Shown one piece after another: positions 41,227-49,575 of a DNA stretch of 64,000 bases. Source of the stretch: JANXMY01 sp965246745 (lineage in GTDB: Bacteria > Armatimonadota > Armatimonadia > Armatimonadales > Capsulimonadaceae); contig OZ251980.1 in assembly GCA_965246745.1 (NCBI GenBank), positions 2,976,001 to 3,040,000 on the forward strand, given 5' to 3'. Made by a program: the position numbers and the translations under genes. Below the pieces are notes generated by a model. That model was not told the origin of the DNA and did not search any database. It saw only the letters and a list, made by a program, of their open reading frames with translations. Position 1 is the first letter of the stretch. The number at the start of each line of letters is the position of its first letter.

Positions 41227-41559
41227 ATGTATGCCTGGATGCTTTTATTGGTTGCAGGGCTGTTCGAGGTGGCGTGGGCGACGAGCCTCAAATATACCGT
41301 GGGATTCACGCGACTTTGGCCGAGTGTTCTCAACGTGGCGCTGATGGGAACCAGCGTGTTTTTGCTGTCGCGGGCACTGAAGTTTGTGCCGGTCGGAACC
41401 GGCTATGCGGTTTGGACCGGCATCGGCGCGGTCGGTACAACGCTTCTCAGCATGCTGCTATTTCAAGAAACGCAGCAGCTAGGGCAACGGCTCGGCTGGC
41501 TGGCCCTGATCCTCATCGGGATCGCCGGGCTGAAAATGACAGGCGGAGCGACCCATTGA
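41227..41559 (+). CDS. sugE: SMR family exporter, SugE/Gdx-type
   Basis: A 110-residue four-helix small multidrug resistance transporter. The proton-coupling Glu is in GLFEVAWATSLKYT (residue 14), and LSRALKFVPVGTGYAVWTGIGAVGT is typical. The Lys after TSL and the GFTRLWPS segment fit the SugE/Gdx guanidinium-exporter subgroup rather than EmrE. Ribosome binding site CAGGGAG. No guanidine riboswitch sequence was recognised upstream. Confidence 0.88.
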   Translation: MYAWMLLLVAGLFEVAWATSLKYTVGFTRLWPSVLNVALMGTSVFLLSRALKFVPVGTGYAVWTGIGAVGTTLLSMLLFQETQQLGQRLGWLALILIGIAGLKMTGGATH

Positions 41560-42026
41560 AAGGCGTCAGGGATGCGTTCGGGTTGTCCACGGTGGCCCTC
41601 GGCGGTCGCGGCGGCGTTAAGATTGTCGTCGGCGGAAACGAAAATCGGCTCCGCCATGCCTTCAAGGCGGCATTCCACCTGCACTTGCAGCGCGGTTGCA
41701 AGCTGAACGGCGTCATAGGCCCGCAGGCCGTGACGCTCGACGAGGCTCATTGCATCAGCAATAATATCAGAAGTGGCTCCCACCAGAAAATAGACATTTG
41801 CGTAGTGATGCCGAAAATCCGCGACAGCAACGGCGGCATCGGCGGGGGATGTCTCGCCGCGCCGCAGTCGCCGCACAACCGCCGAAACCGTCTCGACTCC
41901 GGCAAGCGAGGCGGCATAAATCCCGTTGCCACTGGCGGGATCGGCAATCTCTCTGATCCAAAGCGTACCTGTTTCCGCGATATAACGCTTGACAAGGCTG
42001 CTGCTGTCGAAAAAATAAACAGCCAT
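41463..42026 (-). CDS. PIN domain toxin (VapC-like)
   Basis: About 187 residues. Acidic ligands: Asp in YFFDSSSLVKRYIAE (7), Glu in AGVETVSAVVRR (about 46), Asp in RAYDAVQLATAL (about 105) and Asp in VSADDNLNAAA (about 133). The last about 30 residues (APPVIFSPAIPM...) are antisense to the exporter gene and do not look like PIN sequence, so a stop codon was probably lost. Encoded 17 nt after its antitoxin. Confidence 0.82.
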   Translation of the reverse strand: MAVYFFDSSSLVKRYIAETGTLWIREIADPASGNGIYAASLAGVETVSAVVRRLRRGETSPADAAVAVADFRHHYANVYFLVGATSDIIADAMSLVERHGLRAYDAVQLATALQVQVECRLEGMAEPIFVSADDNLNAAATAEGHRGQPERIPDAFQWVAPPVIFSPAIPMRIRASQPSRCPSCCVS

Positions 42027-42043
42027 CTCGCTTCGATCTCCTG

Positions 42044-42313
42044 TTATTCTCTGTCTTCCAGCAGTGTTTCGGAAACTGGACGCCCGGACACTTCGATGGG
42101 AGCATGCCGATCTCGGGCGGCTTCTGTATAGGCATCCTTCGGGATATGGGACAGCAGGCCCTTTGCCAGCAGGCGCTCTGCGAGACGCTGCTGGTCGCGG
42201 GCGGTTTCCGCCGGGGGCTGCCATAAATCCATCATTTTGTGAAGCTGCTGCCGCTCGGCGGGGGTAAGCGCTTGGACGACTTGGACGGCGCGGTCGAGCG
42301 TGACGTGTTCCAT
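42044..42313 (-). CDS. Antitoxin candidate of the second PIN pair
   Basis: An 89-residue helical protein (MEHVTLDRAVQVVQALTPAERQQL) with good ribosome binding site AGGAGAACC. Precedes the PIN toxin gene by 17 nt. It shares no obvious sequence with the antitoxin at 24213-24497. Confidence 0.7.
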   Translation of the reverse strand: MEHVTLDRAVQVVQALTPAERQQLHKMMDLWQPPAETARDQQRLAERLLAKGLLSHIPKDAYTEAARDRHAPIEVSGRPVSETLLEDRE

Positions 42314-42338
42314 AGGGTTCTCCTGGGACTTATTGTAC

Positions 42339-44957
42339 CTAATTTCCGGGGCCGAGCTTGCGCTGCAAGTCGTACAGCTTGGTCAGGGCTTCAATCGGCG
42401 AAAGCGTGCCGAGGTCTAGGGCTTCCAGCTCGTCCAAGACCGGGTGGCGCTCGGCCTCAAACAGCGTCGTTTGGAGGCGCTGGGTCCGGGCAGCGAGAAG
42501 CGCGGCGGGGCCGTCGCCTTTGCCCATGCTTTCGAGTGTTTGCAGGACTTCGCGGGCGCGTTTTAAGACCGGCTCGGGGACGCCGGCCAGCTTGGCGACC
42601 TGGATGCCGTAGCTTTTGTCGGTGCCGCCGGGCATGATCTTTCGGAGCCAGACGATGTGATCACCCTGCTCTTTGACGGCGACCCGGTAGTTTTTGACCC
42701 CCGCCGACGTTTTTTCCAGCTCGTTCAAGTGGTGGTAATGGGTCGCAAACAGCGTCTTGACCCCGGCGGCGTGCAGGTACTCGGTGATCGCCCACGCCAG
42801 CGCGAGGCCGTCGTAGGTGCTCGTACCGCGCCCGACTTCGTCCAGTATCACCAATGAGCGCGGCGTGGCATTGTTTAAGATATTCGCGGTCTCGTTCATC
42901 TCAACCATAAACGTACTTTGGCCGCTCGCTAAATCGTCGTGCGCCCCGACCCGCGTGAAGATGCGGTCTACCAGGCCGATTGAGGCCGAGTCGGCGGGAA
43001 CAAACGAGCCGATTTGGGCCAGCAGCACAATCAGCGCGACCTGGCGGAGATAGGTGCTTTTGCCTGCCGAGTTCGGCCCGGTGATGATATGCAGGCGCGT
43101 CTCGCCGGCGTCTAAATACGTGTCGTTCGGGACAAACAGCGTTCCGCTTTGCAGCGACTCGACCACCGGATGCCGGCCGGCTTTGATTTCCAAAGTGTCG
43201 CCGTCGTGAACGTCAGGCCGGACAAAGCGGCCGGCCAAAGCCGCTTCGGCGAGGCCCGCGAACACGTCTAGGCGAGCCAGCGTTTTGGCGAGCTTTAAGA
43301 TTTGGCCGGTGTATTTGTCGGCGATCTGCTCCCGAATGCCGACAAAAAGCTGGTATTCCAGCTCGACAATTTTTTCTTCCGCGCCGAGCACCTGCGCTTC
43401 GTATTCTTTGAGCGCGGGCGTGATATACCGCTCGGCGTTCGCCGTGGTCTGCTTGCGGGTGTACTCGGGCGGGACAGTGACCCCGGCCCCCGATTTGGTG
43501 ATTTCAATATAATAGCCGAAGACGTTGTTGAAGCCGACTTTCAGCGATTTCAAGCCCGTTTTGGCCCGCTCGGCGTCTTCAATCTGCGCGATAAACGATT
43601 TGCCGCCGGAGCGCAGCTCGCGCAGGGCATCGAGTTCGGAATGAAACCCGTCGCGGATGAGGCCGCCTTCGCGGAGAGGGATAGGCGGCTCAGGCTGAAG
43701 AGCGGTTTCTAACAGCTCAGTCAGATTATGGGGCGGGTCGGCGACAATCGCCAGCATCGGGGCCAGAGCGCCGCCGGCCGGGGCGCGGGCCAGCGCTTCG
43801 GCGACAGCGGGCAGGGCTTGCAGCGACTGCTTCAAGGCCACCAAGTCGCGGGCGTTGGCCGCGCCGGAGCAGATGCGGGCCGTCAAACGCTCCAAATCGG
43901 CGATGCGCCGGAGGGCGTCGCGCAGGTCGCCCCGCAGGAGAGCATCGCCCGCCGCTTCGGCGACCGCGCTTTGGCGGTTGTGGATTTTATCAAGCGCCAG
44001 CAAGGGCTGGTCGAACCATTTTCGCAGCAGCCGCCCGCCGAGCGGCGTGACGGTGCGGTCTAAAATCGAGACCAAACTTTTGCTTTTTGCGCCGTCAGCC
44101 AGTGAGTGCGTCAGCTCCAGATTACGCCGGGCGGCGGCATCCAAAACCATGTAATTCTCGGTGGAGTAGGTCGCCAGCCCGCGAATATGCCCGGCGGCGC
44201 TCCCTTGTGTCTGCTTGACATAATCCAAAACCAGCGCGGCGGCGTCCAGCCCCGAGGTCATCTGCTCCGCGCCGTAGCCTCTGAGCGACGGGGTCCCGAA
44301 ATGGTCCAAAAGCGTCTGCCGCGACGATTTTCTGGTTTCGGCGGGCGTGTGGAACGTCACCACGGCTTTAGACACGGCTTTGATCGCGTCGGCCAGCTCT
44401 TCCGCGCCGGGCAGCAATAAACACTCGGCAGGCTGAAGCCGCATGATTTCTTCGACCACTTTGTCCGGCCCGGCGTCGCAGGGCATCTCGGTCGCCAAGA
44501 ACTCGCCGGTAGATACGTCCACCACGCCGACCCCGCTCGGGACTTTGGCCCCGGTAATCGCCGCGACCAGGTAGTTGTTGGTCTTGGCGTCGAGCATGGC
44601 GTCTTCCACAATCGTGCCGGGGGTCAGCACCCGCGTCACTTTGCGCTTGACCAAGCCTTTGGCGAGCTTGGGGTCTTCCACCTGGTCGCACACGGCCACT
44701 TTGTAGCCTTTGCCGATCAGCCGGGCGACATACCGCTCCATCGCGTGATGGGGGACTCCGGCCATCGGCACCCGGTCGCCGCCGACATCGCGCCCGGTCA
44801 GCGTGATTTCCAGCTCCCGCGCGATTGTTTCGGCGTCCGCGCCGTAGGCTTCGTAAAAGTCGCCGACCCGCATCAGCAAAACGACATCAGGGCGCTCGGC
44901 CTTGATGTCGAAGTACTGACGCAGCATCGGGGTCAGGTTTTTGTATGTCTCTGCCAT
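42339..44957 (-). CDS. mutS: DNA mismatch repair protein MutS
   Basis: An 872-residue mismatch-recognition ATPase. The mismatch-binding motif is VGDFYEAYG (residues 31-39, Phe and Glu intact), Walker A GPNSAGKSTYLRQ is near 620 and LVILDEVGRGTSTYDG follows. The C-terminal dimerisation segment is present. No mutL in the window. A TATAAT (minus strand, about 44996-44991) lies 33 nt upstream of the ATG. Confidence 0.95.
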   Translation of the reverse strand: MAETYKNLTPMLRQYFDIKAERPDVVLLMRVGDFYEAYGADAETIARELEITLTGRDVGGDRVPMAGVPHHAMERYVARLIGKGYKVAVCDQVEDPKLAKGLVKRKVTRVLTPGTIVEDAMLDAKTNNYLVAAITGAKVPSGVGVVDVSTGEFLATEMPCDAGPDKVVEEIMRLQPAECLLLPGAEELADAIKAVSKAVVTFHTPAETRKSSRQTLLDHFGTPSLRGYGAEQMTSGLDAAALVLDYVKQTQGSAAGHIRGLATYSTENYMVLDAAARRNLELTHSLADGAKSKSLVSILDRTVTPLGGRLLRKWFDQPLLALDKIHNRQSAVAEAAGDALLRGDLRDALRRIADLERLTARICSGAANARDLVALKQSLQALPAVAEALARAPAGGALAPMLAIVADPPHNLTELLETALQPEPPIPLREGGLIRDGFHSELDALRELRSGGKSFIAQIEDAERAKTGLKSLKVGFNNVFGYYIEITKSGAGVTVPPEYTRKQTTANAERYITPALKEYEAQVLGAEEKIVELEYQLFVGIREQIADKYTGQILKLAKTLARLDVFAGLAEAALAGRFVRPDVHDGDTLEIKAGRHPVVESLQSGTLFVPNDTYLDAGETRLHIITGPNSAGKSTYLRQVALIVLLAQIGSFVPADSASIGLVDRIFTRVGAHDDLASGQSTFMVEMNETANILNNATPRSLVILDEVGRGTSTYDGLALAWAITEYLHAAGVKTLFATHYHHLNELEKTSAGVKNYRVAVKEQGDHIVWLRKIMPGGTDKSYGIQVAKLAGVPEPVLKRAREVLQTLESMGKGDGPAALLAARTQRLQTTLFEAERHPVLDELEALDLGTLSPIEALTKLYDLQRKLGPGN

Positions 44958-45016
44958 CGTACACCTGTTCGCAAGTTGATCCCTTTATTATAGCAGAAAG
45001 CAGGCGAAAAACGGGA

Positions 45017-45047
45017 AGCTCCCCAGAATTGGGGCGGGGGGCTTCTA
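45017..45047. repeat. Half of a family 1 palindromic element at a stop codon
   Basis: AGCTCCCCAGAATTGGGGCG...GGGGCTT matches one arm of the element at 12592-12687. On the minus strand it begins immediately after the TAG of the next gene. No second arm is visible. Confidence 0.75.
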
Positions 45048-46436
45048 TGGCCTCGCCTCATCCCGCGTGACGGTCCACTCCCGCAAAACTTTCCCCAACC
45101 CGTTCACGACCCGCAGATGGAAGCGGCCCGCCGGGAGCATCAGCGCGGGCAGCGGGTTCAGGCCGGGCTTGATCTCCACTTGGTCTATCGGCACGGCAAC
45201 TTTGGCGTCTTCGTTGGCATAAAACGCCTGCACGAACGCGGGCGTGTTCGCGGGAATGCCGAGATCGCCCGGCAGGAGATACGCCTGCCGCTGCCCGTTC
45301 TCACTCAGCCACGTCGGACGCCCGAATTGGTAGAGTGTTTGTGGGTGAAAGACATACAAATCGTAAGCGTCAGGATGCTTTACGTCGGCGAAATAATGTC
45401 CGACTTTGTCTTTGAGAGCGACCGGCTTATCTTGCAGCAAATTGTCCGCAATGGCCGCCACATAAGGCGGGTCTTCATACTGTGGGATGCTCGACTCCAC
45501 CATGTTCGTTTGGTCAATGGACAGCGGCACAATCTTGGAAATCCGCTCAAACCAAAGTGCCATGAATGTCACTTTGCCGGAAGCCGCTTTTGGCGTGATG
45601 GCGCCCGGCGGCAGATGCCATAGCGCATCCCGTTTCGCAATATGTTCATATCCCGCGTGAACCAGCACTTTGGCTTTCGGATCGTGCTTGAAGATGCGGT
45701 CGTACAAGTTTTGGGCTTCGCCGCGCTCGCGTCGGTTCTGGTTGACGATTGGGTCAGGTGATTGTGGGCCATGATATTCGTAAGGCACCACTTTGTAACC
45801 CAATTTGATCGCAGTGCGGACTAAATCACCAAAAACCGGCTCCTCCGTGTAGTAGCCGCTCGTGAGGACGGGATAGCCGCGCTGCTGAAGCCGGGTATCT
45901 TTCTCGCTGAGCGTTTCAGCGGCGAAGTAGCGGAAGCCTTTTGCGTACAGGCCGCGCAGCAGGGACAGCGTGAACGCCCGGCCCATCGGGACGTGATGCG
46001 CTTCGTTGATAAAGACGGCCTGACGGGACGCGGCTAGTTCCAAGATCGCTTGCCGGGCATCTACCGCTGTGTACGCTTCAAGCTGGGTTTTTGCATCTGC
46101 AATCGCTTTAAGGTCGGCGGCAGTTGGCGGCGGCGGTGCAGGCCCGCTACTATCAAAATCGGCAATCGCTTCCGCATCATTACCGATAAACGACTCGTCG
46201 AAAGCAAGAAGCTGAAAGTAATCGCTGCGCCACTTCGGCGAGGCTGTATAGGCAGCGCGGAGCGGACGAAGAAGCAAAAGCGGGGCGAGATAATTGCCCT
46301 GAAACTTTGGCTCAAGATTGAAAGGATTAGCCAGCTCAGTACCGGCGACAGGCTTGACGGGCGCAAGTTGCTGGGCGGCCACCGGGCCGGCGATGAGAAG
46401 AAGCAGGGCGGCGAGGCCGAGGCGGATTTTGTTCAT
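45045..46436 (-). CDS. Exported ChaN/erythromycin-esterase-like protein
   Basis: A 463-residue protein with a signal peptide (IRLGLAALLLLIAGPVAAQ). The central region has VFINEAHHVPMGRAFTLSLLRGLYAKGF (about 135-162), FAAETLSE and VLVHAGYEHIAK, the pattern of the ChaN/EreA-like superfamily of putative hydrolases. The rest is not recognised. Enzymatic activity is unproven. The ATG at 46436 is used; a GTG-type extension to 46457 is possible. Confidence 0.65.
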   Translation of the reverse strand: MNKIRLGLAALLLLIAGPVAAQQLAPVKPVAGTELANPFNLEPKFQGNYLAPLLLLRPLRAAYTASPKWRSDYFQLLAFDESFIGNDAEAIADFDSSGPAPPPPTAADLKAIADAKTQLEAYTAVDARQAILELAASRQAVFINEAHHVPMGRAFTLSLLRGLYAKGFRYFAAETLSEKDTRLQQRGYPVLTSGYYTEEPVFGDLVRTAIKLGYKVVPYEYHGPQSPDPIVNQNRRERGEAQNLYDRIFKHDPKAKVLVHAGYEHIAKRDALWHLPPGAITPKAASGKVTFMALWFERISKIVPLSIDQTNMVESSIPQYEDPPYVAAIADNLLQDKPVALKDKVGHYFADVKHPDAYDLYVFHPQTLYQFGRPTWLSENGQRQAYLLPGDLGIPANTPAFVQAFYANEDAKVAVPIDQVEIKPGLNPLPALMLPAGRFHLRVVNGLGKVLREWTVTRDEARP

Positions 46437-46462
46437 GCGGCTGCTTTCAGGAACCACCTACC

Positions 46463-46480
46463 CCCGGCACAAGTGCCGGG
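46463..46480. repeat. Short palindrome CCCGGCACAAGTGCCGGG
   Basis: Eight-base perfect arms around AA, between the LCP stop codon and the ChaN-like gene. It may act as a terminator on the minus strand, though no long T-tract follows. Confidence 0.55.
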
Positions 46481-46485
46481 ATAGG

Positions 46486-47877
46486 TTAGTTCGCACCCGG
46501 CGCAGAGCTGCCGTTGGACACGACGCGGCTGCCGAGGCCGGCGGCTTTGGCGGCGGCGGCATAGTCTTCGCCGAGCGTGATGGTGACGGCGGCGGGCGGG
46601 GTCCAGCCGAGCTTGTTGGGCTTCAGCGGGCGGGTGGTCACGGGGACTTCGACGCCGAGCAAAACTTTGAGGTCGTCGGGAGCATTGGAATATGTGACCC
46701 CGGTGTTCAGAATAACCGTCTGGGCCGCAGCGGACTTCGGCGCGGCGCTGGACGCCAGATGAATGTGCGCGGGGGCGGCATTGCCGCCGTTATGGACATC
46801 GGTGTAGCCCTGCGCCTTCAGTTGATCCACCGCGTACTGAGCCAGGCCGGGCGTGGACGTGCCGTTTTTGATGGTGACGGGGACCAGGGCGCGGGCGGCG
46901 GTTTCGTCGCCCTTGATCAGCCAGCGGGCGTAAGCGTGGGCGACTTCAGGCTTAATCGCATAGTCCCACGCGCCGCCCGGCCCCCGGAAATCATCGCCGG
47001 GCAGCGACGCCGTAAGGATGTCTTTTTGCTGCACTCCCTTGAAGATGGCGGCGATGTCGAGAAGCTGCTGCCGGGTGAAGTCGGTGCGGACGGTGGACAT
47101 GGCGACATCGGCCAGCTCGGGCGCACGGGTGACATTGGCGAAGGATTTGGCTTTGTCCACCATCGCCCGCAGCAGCACATGCTGGCGGTACATCCGGCGC
47201 TCGTCGCCGTCTTCCGGGGTGGGCCGCTTGCCGGCGTCGGGGTGGCGGTAGCGGGCAAAGCCGACCGCTCTTTGCCCGTCGAGGTGCTGCATGCCCGGCT
47301 CCAGGTCAATGGACAGGTGCCCCCATTTGTCATGGTAGTGCATCGGGTGTTCCACGTCCACGTCCACGCCGCCGAGCGCGTCCACCATTTTTTTGGTGGA
47401 GTCAATGTTCAGCACTAAGTAGTGAGTCGCGCCGGTGTCTAAAAATTCGTTGACCGTGGCGACGGTCCGCGCGGGGCCGCCGGTGGAGTAGGCCGCGTTG
47501 ATTTTAGTGCGGGTGTTGGTGCCGGCGATGTGCGTGTATGTGTCGCGCGGAATGGACAGCATGGTGGCTTTTTGGGTTTTAAGGTCGAGCGTCATCACAA
47601 ACAGCGTGTCGGTGCGGGACTGCGATGTGTACGCGACATCGCTGTCGGTCCAGCTGTCGTCAATCCCCATGCACACGATGGTCAGCTTGTCTTCGCCGGG
47701 AAAGCCTTCTTTGGGCGCAAAGACGGCTTCGTGGAGCTTGTTCCAGGTCTCGCTGATGGAGCCGTTTCTGCCGATGATGATTCTGCCGTAGGTCTTGAAC
47801 AGCACCCCGCATCCCACGGCGAGAAGGAACAGGACGGACAAGACCGATCCCAGCGCGATTTTTTTGCCTTTGCTCAT
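46486..47877 (-). CDS. LytR-CpsA-Psr (LCP) family protein
   Basis: A 463-residue single-pass membrane protein. A membrane anchor (IALGSVLSVLFLLAVGCGVLF) precedes the extracellular LCP domain: MGIDDSWTDSDV, SQSRTDTLFVMTLD, SIPRDTYTHI, TKINAAYS and VDALGGVDVDV. The C-terminal LytR_C domain (VTIKNGTSTPGLAQYAV) is present. LCP enzymes attach polymers to peptidoglycan, so this fits a cell-envelope role. Confidence 0.92.
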   Translation of the reverse strand: MSKGKKIALGSVLSVLFLLAVGCGVLFKTYGRIIIGRNGSISETWNKLHEAVFAPKEGFPGEDKLTIVCMGIDDSWTDSDVAYTSQSRTDTLFVMTLDLKTQKATMLSIPRDTYTHIAGTNTRTKINAAYSTGGPARTVATVNEFLDTGATHYLVLNIDSTKKMVDALGGVDVDVEHPMHYHDKWGHLSIDLEPGMQHLDGQRAVGFARYRHPDAGKRPTPEDGDERRMYRQHVLLRAMVDKAKSFANVTRAPELADVAMSTVRTDFTRQQLLDIAAIFKGVQQKDILTASLPGDDFRGPGGAWDYAIKPEVAHAYARWLIKGDETAARALVPVTIKNGTSTPGLAQYAVDQLKAQGYTDVHNGGNAAPAHIHLASSAAPKSAAAQTVILNTGVTYSNAPDDLKVLLGVEVPVTTRPLKPNKLGWTPPAAVTITLGEDYAAAAKAAGLGSRVVSNGSSAPGAN

Positions 47878-47905
47878 AATACTGCTTTGCCGCTCTGCGA
47901 GAGAA

Positions 47906-48045
47906 AGCGAGGGAATAAATTCCTCTCGCTGAATAGCGTCCTTCGGACGAAAGGAAGTCAGCGTGTGGTAGTCCTACATCCGAAGGATGCCATTTCAGCA
48001 GATACGAAGTAATGCCGAAGGCATAGAGGAATTTATTCCCTCGCT
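47906..48045. repeat. Palindromic element, GCGAGGGAATAAATTCC family
   Basis: Arms begin AGCGAGGGAATAAATTCCTC and include GCGTCCTTCGGACGAAAGG; the inverse arm ends GAGGAATTTATTCCCTCGCT. Imperfect inner repeats CATCCGAAGGATG. Same CCTTCGGACG core as 37620 and 52966. Confidence 0.82.
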
Positions 48046-48066
48046 CCTCGCTCCCCCTGAAAGAAA

Positions 48067-49512
48067 CTACTCCGCCATCATCAGTTCCAGCCCGCGCCCT
48101 GAACGCGCGGGCAGCATCTCGCCGGTGAAGCCCCACAAGTGCGACCGGACGGCCTTGACTTGGACGAGCTGCCCCGACAAATCGCGCGGGGACGGAAAAT
48201 TGATTGTTTTGCCCTGCCGGTTCAGCCCCGTCCATTTCAGCGGGTCTTTCGGCGAGCGCCGCTCGACCAGCACTTCATAAACGCTGCCGACCTGGCTTGC
48301 GTTCATCTCCAGCGTGATCTTATTTTGCAGGGCAATCAGCGCATTCAAGCGCTCCATCTTGACGGCTTCCGGGATTTGGTCTTCCAGCACGGCGGCTTTG
48401 GTGCCTTCGCGGGGCGAGTACGCAAACATAAACGCCGAGTCATAGCGGGTTTCGGCGACAAACTGCATCGTGTTTTCGTACTCGGCGTCGGTTTCGCCGG
48501 GAAAGCCGAGCATCAAATCGGTGGTCAGGCCGACCTCCGGGACTGCCGAGCGCAGGCGCGACACAATATCTTTGTACTGGTCCAAAGTGTACCCGCGTCC
48601 CATGCGCCTGAGTAAATTGTCGTCGCCGACCTGCACCGGCATATGCACCTGCTCGCAGACTTTCGGCAGATGCGCGATGGCGTCTATCACGTCTTGGTGA
48701 AAGTCTTTCGGGTACGGCGACGTGTAGCGTATCCGCTCGATGCCTTCAATCCCGTTCAGCCGCGCGAGAAGCGCGGCGAACGAGCACGGGTCGTCGAGAA
48801 ACTTGCCGTAGGAGTTCACGGTCTGGCCGAGCAGCGTCACTTCTTTGGTGCCGAGCGACGCCAGCCGCTCCACTTCCAGCACGATTTCATCGGCGGGCCG
48901 GGAGCGCTCCTTGCCGCGCGTGATCGGGACAATGCAGAACGCGCAGAACTTGTCGCACCCGTAGGAGATCGAGACAAACGATTTAAGCTTCGGCATCAGG
49001 CCCGACAGCACCCGCTCGGGGGTGTCTTTGGCGTGGCGGTCTTTGCGGGACGGCAGCCCGGTTTCAATCAAAGTTTCCCGCTCGCGGATCACCGCCGAGC
49101 GCTCGGAGCGGACGCGGTCTACCAGGGCCGGGACGCGGTCAATCTGCCCGGTGCCGACCACCAAATCCACATACGGCGCTCGGCGGCGGATTTCGGGAGC
49201 TTCTTTTTGGGCCATGCAGCCGCAGACCCCGATGACCAGCTCGGGGTTTAGAAGCTTCAGCTCGCGCAGCTCGCCGAGCTTGGAGTAAACTTTGCGCTCG
49301 GGCTTCGCCCGCACCGAGCAGGTGTTCAGGAGAATCACCGACGCGTCCTCGACCCGCTCGGCTTTGGTGTAGCCCTGGTTTTCCAGCATCGCCGCCATCT
49401 GCTGCGAATCGTCTTCGTTCATCTGGCAGCCCCAGGTCAGCACCGAGTACCCGCCGCGCGTCGGGGCGGGCAGGGGGTCGGGGGTGAGTGTGGCAGCGCT
49501 TACAAGTGTCAT
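48067..49512 (-). CDS. miaB: tRNA-2-methylthio-N6-dimethylallyladenosine synthase
   Basis: About 481 residues, radical-SAM methylthiotransferase acting at tRNA A37. The N-terminal cluster Cys are in VLTWGCQMNE, LLNTCSVR and GVCGCMAQKE; the radical-SAM motif is ISYGCDKFCAFCIVP; the TRAM domain ends the protein. Start ATG at 49512; a CATAAT on the minus strand (49524-49519) ends six bases upstream, another leaderless candidate. Confidence 0.95.
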   Translation of the reverse strand: MTLVSAATLTPDPLPAPTRGGYSVLTWGCQMNEDDSQQMAAMLENQGYTKAERVEDASVILLNTCSVRAKPERKVYSKLGELRELKLLNPELVIGVCGCMAQKEAPEIRRRAPYVDLVVGTGQIDRVPALVDRVRSERSAVIRERETLIETGLPSRKDRHAKDTPERVLSGLMPKLKSFVSISYGCDKFCAFCIVPITRGKERSRPADEIVLEVERLASLGTKEVTLLGQTVNSYGKFLDDPCSFAALLARLNGIEGIERIRYTSPYPKDFHQDVIDAIAHLPKVCEQVHMPVQVGDDNLLRRMGRGYTLDQYKDIVSRLRSAVPEVGLTTDLMLGFPGETDAEYENTMQFVAETRYDSAFMFAYSPREGTKAAVLEDQIPEAVKMERLNALIALQNKITLEMNASQVGSVYEVLVERRSPKDPLKWTGLNRQGKTINFPSPRDLSGQLVQVKAVRSHLWGFTGEMLPARSGRGLELMMAE

Positions 49513-49549
49513 CTGTTTATTATGCCGCAAATGCGCGGGAAAATGCAAC

Positions 49550-49575
49550 CTACTGTATCCGGCTACTGTATCCGG
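49550..49575. repeat. 13-bp tandem duplication at a gene end
   Basis: CTACTGTATCCGG occurs twice in tandem (49550-49562 and 49563-49575). The second copy carries the stop codon of the membrane-protein gene. Confidence 0.8.
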
